A stretch of DNA of 64,000 nt from Malania oleifera (Eukaryota; Streptophyta; Magnoliopsida; Santalales; Ximeniaceae), in assembly GCF_029873635.1 (NCBI RefSeq), contig NC_080419.1, positions 62,119,040-62,183,039 of the forward strand, written 5' to 3'. A model generated the notes under the pieces. It was not told where the DNA came from. It saw only the letters and a program-made list of their open reading frames with translations, and ran no database searches. Made by a program: the position numbers and the translations under genes. Of the stretch, positions 57,391-64,000 are shown one piece after another. Every line of letters begins with the position of its first letter. Within the stretch, counting starts at the first letter, position 1.

Positions 57391-57630
57391 TATCTGAAAC
57401 CATTGCATTTGCAGTTGGTGACCTGAAATCCCTAAAACTGTTTTTTTTTTTCTTCAGACAATAAGTTGCTTTGTAGGATATCAAAAGATAAATTCACAAT
57501 GGTAAATCAGTGGAAGAAAAATTCAATGTAAAAACTCATATTCCAGCCCCCTTTCAACTGATGAATCTGAATGGGTAAGACCCAGCTGCCTAACACACAT
57601 CCCCTTTTACCACTTTACCTAATAGCTTAA

Positions 57631-58021
57631 TGATGTAGGACAAGAAGTAAGACCTTGGGAAGATCCTTGTTGGAAAATAGTTAAGAAGAGTTGGGTTGAG
57701 GAATTGTGGGGTTAATTTAGTAGTTTGTTATGTGTTTTTAGTATTAATTAGTATAGGATTTTGTGTATTTGAGCTTGTTTGAAATATTTATGTAAAGTAT
57801 GGGTTTGTTTGTAATTCATGTAATTTTAGGGGCATGTGTGTAATTTTATGTGTCTAGGCTTTTAATAGTGCATGAAATCCATGTTGTAAGTTAGTTATTG
57901 ATGAATGTGAATTGAAGTGAACGTGAGTTTCCCCCTGGTATCTCCTTTCTCCTCCCTTCCCCTTCCTTCTTCTCTTCTAATTTCTCCATGGCTGCAGAAC
58001 CTTGATGCTTCCCGTGCATCA
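57631..58021 (+). repeat. Left LTR of the non-autonomous element
   Basis: 391 bp, matching 59743-60111. The transcribed end is pyrimidine rich (ctcctttctcctccc) and ends cccgtgcatca. Confidence 0.9.
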
Positions 58022-58023
58022 TT

Positions 58024-58035
58024 TGGAATCAAAGC
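58024..58035 (+). other. Primer binding site, diverged initiator Met type
   Basis: tggaatcaaagc differs from the TGGTATCAGAGC consensus at two positions and lies immediately inside the left LTR. Confidence 0.7.
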
Positions 58036-58570
58036 CCTACCACGATCTCTTTCTTCTAATTCACCCATCTTTTCTTTTCAATCTTCTTCCCCCCTCTTCT
58101 TCTTTTCTTCCTTCGCCCCACTGTTCTGCAGCTTCTATCTCCCTCTGCTGCAATTTCTTCTTCCCTTCTCCTCCTCTGTTCTTTAACTTCTCCCTCCCTT
58201 CCTGCTGCTACTTCTTCTCCTCCTCTTCTTCTTCTTTCCTTCTCTCCTTTGTTCTGCAACTTTCACTCCCTCTCTGCTGCCGCTGCTGCTTCTTTCTTCT
58301 CTCCTTGTTCCCTGGATTTCTGTTCTGATCTCCTGCTCTGTCCCTAATCCTTTGCTGTCCAGCAGCCTTGCCCTCTTGCTTCTTCTCTATTTCTCTTCTC
58401 CTTTTCTTCTTCCTCTTCTCTCTAATTCTCTCCCATAAGTCTCTCAACTCTCTTTCTCATTTCTGAATTCCGTGGCTGTCTCTTGGCAGTTTCTTGCAGT
58501 TTCTGTCCAGCAACTCCTCCAACCTCCCATCTTCTTCTTTTCTCTCCTTCAGTGTTTTAATTCTCTCTCT
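58036..58570 (+). other. Long polypyrimidine tract in the internal region
   Basis: More than 500 bp are dominated by C and T (runs such as cttcttctcctcctcttctt). It produces Ser/Pro/Phe/Leu frames on one strand and Lys/Arg/Glu frames on the other, which I regard as artefacts. The gctgcagcag-like words give some codon-like texture but no protein family. Confidence 0.7.
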
Positions 58571-59729
58571 ATGTATATATTTCTGAATTTCAGTTAATTA
58601 AAAAAAAAAACTGAAAAGTAGTTCTGCAGTTTCTGAACTTTTCACAAATTCCAGTCGTGTCCCAAAATCTCGAACACCACTTTCCAAGGACCATCCTGCA
58701 ATACCATCCACACCACCAAAAACAGAACCCCATGAAACCCTTCCCCTCAAAATTTCATTGCCGTCCGACCACTAGAGGACCCCACACGCCGGCAAAACAT
58801 ACTCCAGCCGTCAGCCTTCAAGAATCACTAGTGTCTTGTGTTTTTCTCATCACACCACCACCTCCCCCACCCATTGATCTGCAATCGCCTGAAGTTGCAT
58901 CGCCGGAATCACGCCGCCAGTGACTCGCACTCCCCACGCACTGGCGAAGCATGCAAGAAAGTCTTCCAGAGTCTTCTGCAATTTCCTGTCTCATGAGAAA
59001 TTGCCTGCAGCCATGATAATTTGATCCGCAGCTTGATATTTTGATCACGGACGCAATATATTGTAAGAAAAAGCGATAATTTTGCACGAAACCCTAGAAA
59101 TTGTCACTGCCAGCATTAAAAACCAGGTTTTGTTGTTGTAATTTGTGAGTTTTCTTCGTGAATTTGTTTCATTTTCAGCAGGACAATCAATATCAAGGTG
59201 AATTAAAGATTGTTTTTGTTTTAACAAATTGGGAATAAGACTTGTGGGAAATTGTTTTAAAGGGTTGTGATATACACCTGCAGCATATGTATATGCATAA
59301 ATTCAGCAACCTGGTGACAAATTAGAGGAAAAGGAATGTCATTTGCCAAACTTTGGGTGCAATTTCAAGCTTTTCAACACTTTTCTCAAGTGTAAAGACA
59401 AGGTTTGCAAAATCATCATTGATGTAAAATGCCCAATGAATGTGGTCTTCATAAATGCAGTCACTTGAATGCAGCTTCATCAAGAACCTCACCCAAAGCC
59501 TTATGTGATATCTAATGTGTTTGAAGACGTCCGAAGTCCTTCAAACATTCCAATTGTTGTGTTTGTCATTCCTGATGTGCTTATTGATGCTAACTCTCGA
59601 TTCAAGTCTATTATGCTGCCAAAGGATCATGGTTTCTTGAATCACTCAAGCACTGGCGGTCAAAGAATCCAAGTTTGCTTCTCCCTTTTGATTCTCCAAC
59701 ATTTCAAAATTCGAGGCCGAATTTTTTCT
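58571..59729 (+). other. Rest of the internal region, possible captured or decayed coding DNA
   Basis: The segment at 59469-59750 is open and reads DVRSPSNIPIVVFVIPDVLI then PKDHGFLNHSS. I do not recognise it, and there is no start context. It may be decayed 3' polyprotein sequence or captured host DNA. Confidence 0.35.
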
Positions 59730-59742
59730 AACGAGGGAGAGT
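59730..59742 (+). other. Polypurine tract of the non-autonomous element
   Basis: aacgagggagagt lies directly before the right LTR. Confidence 0.8.
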
Positions 59743-60111
59743 TGATGTAGGACAATCAGTAAGACCTTGGGAAGATCCTTGCTAGAAAATAATAAAGAAA
59801 AGTCAATAGTTTATTATGTGTTTTTAGTATTAATTGGTATAGCATTATGTGTATTTGGGTTGTTTGCAATACTTATGTAAAGTATGGGTTTTGTTTGTAA
59901 TTCATGTAGTTTTAGCGGTATGTGTAATTTTATGTGTTTAGGCTTTCTTATAAATAGTGTGTGAAAGCCACATTGTAAGTTAGTTATTGATGAACATGAC
60001 TTGAAGTGAACGCGAGTCGCCCCCCTGGTATCTCCTTTCTCCTCCCTTCACCTTCCTTCTTCTCTTCTAATTTCTCCATGGCTGCAGAACCTTGATGCTG
60101 CCCCTGCATCA
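59743..60111 (+). repeat. Right LTR of the non-autonomous element
   Basis: 369 bp, ending ccctgcatca before the cttaa target duplication. It contains a TATA-like ttataaatagtg near 59950-59961; the left LTR has lost this by deletion (ttttaatagtg). Confidence 0.9.
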
Positions 60112-60116
60112 CTTAA

Positions 60117-62480
60117 TCTATTAGATTGACGGCCAACAATGTACATCTAGATTTAACAATAACCAAGTACATCATAAATCCATGAGGAAAAACCATGAAC
60201 CCTGCTATACATGAACAGTTCACCGATTCACTAATAATTTAATAAATCTAATATTACTTCAATCATTATAATCTTCATCCAAACTTTAAACACACCTAAC
60301 AAATAAATACCCCTTAACAAATCATTTATTTCTATCCGTATAATTGATAGACCATTGATCACCTAAACGTGTCCACATCACTTTCCGCAAAATAAAAAGT
60401 TACATAAATGCTTCCTAAATAATAATAATAAGCTTAGTGTAAAAGAGAAGGCATATAAAATAATAGTGATTAAACTTCACACAGATATACATATTATTTA
60501 ACTAACTTGGAGAAGATTCTTTGCTCTAAGAAAATAATGCTACCCATCATTTCATATTTTCATGGGTAGTATCCAATTAAGCAAAAATAAAAACCCAACT
60601 TTTAGAATATTTGACGACAAGATTTAAACTCAAAAAATAAAATTCCAGTATGAGTACCACAATGGAGATTCTTTTTAACTTAAGGAAATCTAGGCTATCA
60701 TATTAACCATGATAATATATACCAAAATTTTTTCTAAATGTTAAAATTCAATATGTCTAGTGAAATTTTCTTTACTACGCATTATTAAAGCTTAATAGAT
60801 GAATGAATTTAGATAGATAATATCACTTTATCATTTAAGTAGACACATTGAATCAAATTTAAAATTTCTTATACTAATTTCATTTGCACAAACAAGTAGT
60901 TGCACAAACATATAGTTTGTTTTACAGATCATCAGATCCAAAATGGAACACTTGTATGCTGGAATGTTCCATTCAAATACTAAAAAGAAAACAACTACTG
61001 GAACAAACAGTCATAACATTGACCACTACAAGTAATGCCTCATGCAACTCACAACTGAATTGCTTTTAATTCAGTGAGATTGCTTTGTAAGTAGCCATTG
61101 CAGCTCACAACCGATTAAGAAAAAAGGGAATCCAACTTGGAATATATATATATATATATATGTATGTATATATAGCATGTTTAATATCAATTATATATGT
61201 ATATATATATATACATATATACATGTTTAATATCAATTAATTTCTTGGAACTAATTAACTCCAACTACAAGGTACTCTCTGCATTTGTTTTTACCTTTAT
61301 AATTGAAGATTGGCTCAACAAATTCAATCAAACCAGTCTACATTATAGTTTTCTACTTTCTAACTGCCCTATATATGCATAGACTGGTTTTTTCCGGGTC
61401 AATGTTTAACATTCAAAGGTACGCCATTTACACTTTTTTTGCTTTGAATTAAGAAATAAAAAAATATATATGTGGCATTAAACTGAATCAGACATTCTCA
61501 CAAGCATTTAATCAAACACCCTACATGCACTTATTCATTCCAACAAATCTGGTAAAGATGGTAGATGAATAATGAGAGGCTTCAAAACAGAAGCATTCTG
61601 CCTTCCCACAAGCACACATCAAAACAGAACCAATTGAAAAAATGACATTTCTATGTAGCCATAGCCAAAAAGAAGAAATTTGTAGCAAATAATTTTCTGG
61701 GCCTCTCCTGCTTTTTCAGTTTTACTACAGAAGGATAAACAATTCTTGGAACAAACAGCAAAAGGCATGCACTTAACCCACATCCTCAACACAAAATTAA
61801 AAATGAAAGAACACTAACACAAAACACAAACTATTTTTACAAATAGACAAAAAATGCCAATAGATGAAGTACAAAAGACAGACAATTGGTCTGACTTGGT
61901 AATTTGGATTCTTATGCAGAGGAGGTTTTGACAAACTTTTTCATGCAACTGATTGCTGGGTGAGGAAAATTTCTGCAAAGAGCTGTGCGGAAGATTATTT
62001 GAATGAAGAGGATTTACAGGGAAATAGAGAGCAGCAGGATCATCCAGACAAGGTTGTTGGCCATAAGTAACACCGCATGATTGAGATTCCGACAGCCAGC
62101 AAAGAGACAATCTGACAGACAATGGAAGCTGAAGGAGCAGCCAAAAACATCAACAGATGAAATCATGACCAGAAATGGGCTATTCAGTTCTTGGTTTTGA
62201 GACATGGAGGTCATTTTAATTTTATATAAATAAGATTTTGGAATTTTAAATTCTGTCGCTGGACTTCCAAATTTCTCCCTTCATACTTTTAGAAGTAGTT
62301 TAATTGTATTACTTTATTCTATTTTTTCATAAAACATGACAATTAGAAAGGAAAAATCCTTCAACTTTGAGTTTATATATATATATATAAAGATCACAGA
62401 AACTATTGACATCTTTTTCAGATAACAAAAAACCCATTAACATCTAAATAAAGGAACAACAGAAGGAGGATCCATAAAAC
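60117..62480. other. AT-rich non-coding DNA with (AT)n tracts
   Basis: TA repeats occur at about 61142-61162 and 61196-61220. A minus strand open stretch (62214-61814, overlapping frames) contains words like QPCLDDPAALYFPVNPLH but no recognised family, splice signals or start. I do not call a gene here. Confidence 0.4.
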
Positions 62481-62486
62481 AGCTAA

Positions 62487-62860
62487 TTACAATAACACTG
62501 CCCTCCAGTCCCCTTGAAGATCAAAAAATGATATTCCCTGAAGATTCCAAAAGAATATCCTCAAAAAGAAGAAAAAAATTAACTCTATCCCATAACTGAG
62601 AAGGAGAAGTTGATTGAGCACTGGATATCCTTTCATTCCTCTGAAGGCATAGCATCCAATAGATTGCATGCACTACACCAAAGCCCTCCCTCTTCCACTC
62701 TTTCAAAAACCTCGTATCTCAGTGGTAAGAACTTACACATCCACCCACACATCTCCAAAATAGGAGAAAGGAACATTCAGAGCTTTTTCACCCTAACAAT
62801 GAAGAAAAAGTTGAGCCTTAGTTTCATTGGACTTACGATGCTACATATATGCCCTCTTAC
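62487..62860 (-). pseudogene. LINE ORF2 C-terminal fragment
   Basis: On the minus strand pieces in two frames read EWKREGFGVVHAIYWMLCLQ, RNERI, SPSQLWDRVNFF and, after a shift, GISFFDLQGDWRAVLL. This resembles the region after the reverse transcriptase of plant L1-type LINEs (aiyW.lWkeRN.R.f ... dW.avl). The evidence is weak in length and the piece is heavily decayed. Confidence 0.45.
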
Positions 62861-62899
62861 CTGTAACAGGTCCTTAGAAGGACAGAGTGATTTGTGTAA

Positions 62900-64000
62900 A
62901 TAATTGATATTTTCAATAGAAGAAGTATGTTTATTATTTCTATAAAGGTATAAATTAAAAAGAATAAATATTTATTCGTATAATTAGATTTTTTATGAGG
63001 CCATACAAATATTAGAATTTAATATTTCTCAATATTTTTATAATTTCAATTAGTATGTCATTGTCCAATCATACCCTAATTTTTCAGATTTGAAATTAGA
63101 GAAACAAAAACTAAAAACTAGAAACAAAACTAAAAATTAGAAACAGTACTCTATTTGGTTAACATCTATAAAACTAATAAAATTAAAATTTTAATTAAAA
63201 ATTCTCATTTTCATCTTTAAATCAATTAATATTATAAAAATATGGTTAAAATAATAAAATTACAAATAATACACATTAAAAAATTACTATAATAAAAATA
63301 AAATTTATTATAATTATTCAACTTAATTGTCCTATTTTCAAAATTTACTTTATAATAGAAATTTTATTAAAAATGACATAGAAAAATAATAAAAGTATTA
63401 TTACAAAAAATTCTATAATAAAAATAAAATTATTTAACTTAATTGTTCTACTTTCAAATTTTAGTATATAATAAAAATTTTATTGGACATGACAATTGAA
63501 AATTGGTAAAAGTATTTTGTAATTGGCTATATTATTAATTTTTGAAATTTAAGTATATTTTCTTTTAATTATATTTAAATTCATATGATTATTTAATTTT
63601 TATATTAATTTAAAAGTGTATAAAATGAATAATTTAATCCAAAAAAACTATTTCTGGATATTAAAATTTCTGGCAAGAGATTGTCAAAACAGCTGAAAAC
63701 CATAAAATCTAGATTCAGTTTTTTGACAAACAGCAGAAAACCGGCAACAGAAACATAAAACTGACAACACAAACAAACACATTTTTATAATCAGTTTCTT
63801 CACTGTGGAGAAACAAAAATAGAAAATAGAAAACAATAACAATACCAAACAGGCCCTTAACTTGTTATTTTGTGTCTGTCCTGTGCCGTAACAGTCTACC
63901 ATGTCCATATCCCTATTCATATTTATAATTGCAACAAAAATATAAATTCTTAAAAAAAACTTTGAGTCTTTGACTATCCATACTTCAATAGATAAACTAC
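62900..64000. other. AT-rich DNA, possible MITE at about 63110-63860
   Basis: A right-hand ataccaaacaggccc (63843-63858), which inverted is the gggcctgtttggtat phrase frequent at MITE ends, faces a weaker left-hand ctctatttggttaac (63149-63164). Inverted blocks of gaaacaaaaa words occur near both. No gene is visible. Confidence 0.35.

Larger units (their letters stand above)
57631..60111 (+). mobile_element. Non-autonomous LTR retrotransposon (LARD/TRIM-like), 2.48 kb
   Basis: It has LTRs of 391 and 369 bp beginning TGATGTAGGAC and ending TGCATCA, and a perfect target duplication cttaa (57626-57630 and 60112-60116). A primer-site-like tggaatcaaagc lies two bases after the left LTR, and a purine tract precedes the right LTR. 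The 1.7-kb internal region has no gag, protease, RT or integrase. Its last part resembles gypsy 3' untranslated DNA (ttcgaggccgaattttttct before the purine tract), so an ancestral gypsy element is likely. It would need proteins from elsewhere. Confidence 0.88.

Noticed and set aside
57917..58447. ORFs on both strands rich in Ser/Phe/Leu or Lys/Glu/Arg
   Set aside because: They arise from the long polypyrimidine tract of a non-autonomous LTR element and have no domain.
61814..62214. Two overlapping minus strand ORFs that could be an exon
   Set aside because: No family, no convincing splice sites and competing frames of similar length. Left as a note rather than a gene.

Overview
This window is repeat-dense plant (angiosperm, probably eudicot) nuclear DNA. 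The reasons are SIRE-type Ty1/copia and chromovirus-type Ty3/gypsy retrotransposons with tRNA-iMet primer sites, L1 and RTE LINEs, a SINE, a Mutator-like element with a plant mobile domain, and intron-bearing pieces of a gene for the plant Qc-SNARE SYP61. Composition is AT-rich, with no long intact host gene. The species cannot be named from sequence alone.

Layout. (1) 1-34.6 kb is a nest of LTR retrotransposons. The oldest layer I can recognise is a decayed Tat/Ogre-like gypsy element (15.9-17.6, 26.7-26.9, 29.6-30.5, 32.7 kb). Into it went an older LTR (15.0-15.9 kb); a + strand copia element, of which only the 3' end is present (1.3-2.9 and 13.2-15.0 kb); a minus strand SIRE copia element (2884-13151) sitting in that copia's 3' LTR; another LTR of the SIRE family (1-1264); a complete minus strand chromovirus (17581-26724); and three solo LTRs (26866-29623, 30532-32660, 32708-34590). 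Five of these insertions have a recognisable 5-bp target duplication. (2) 35-41.8 kb is a minus strand L1 LINE broken up by a SINE, a 1.49-kb unknown insertion and a tandem-repeat block, followed by local duplications and a truncated RTE LINE. (3) 42.8-51.1 kb is the least TE-like part. It holds a broken SYP61 gene fragment, duplicated non-coding blocks and a few weak exon-like segments, all minus strand. (4) 51245-56334 is a complete Mutator-like element with 150-bp TIRs, a 10-bp target duplication, a large subterminal hairpin and a broken plant-mobile-domain gene. (5) 57631-60111 is a small non-autonomous LTR element with PBS, PPT and target duplication but no gag or pol. (6) 60.1-64 kb is AT-rich DNA with one LINE tail.

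No coding sequence appears intact. Retrotransposon reading frames carry stops and frameshifts, so elements here depend on copies elsewhere. The most interesting shared feature is regulatory: several unrelated LTR families each carry, just upstream of their TATA box in U3, a dense cluster of a family-specific short motif (a palindrome in two of the three motif types). The mobile-domain Mutator element with its 74-bp-arm hairpin and the SYP61 fragment are the next most useful points.
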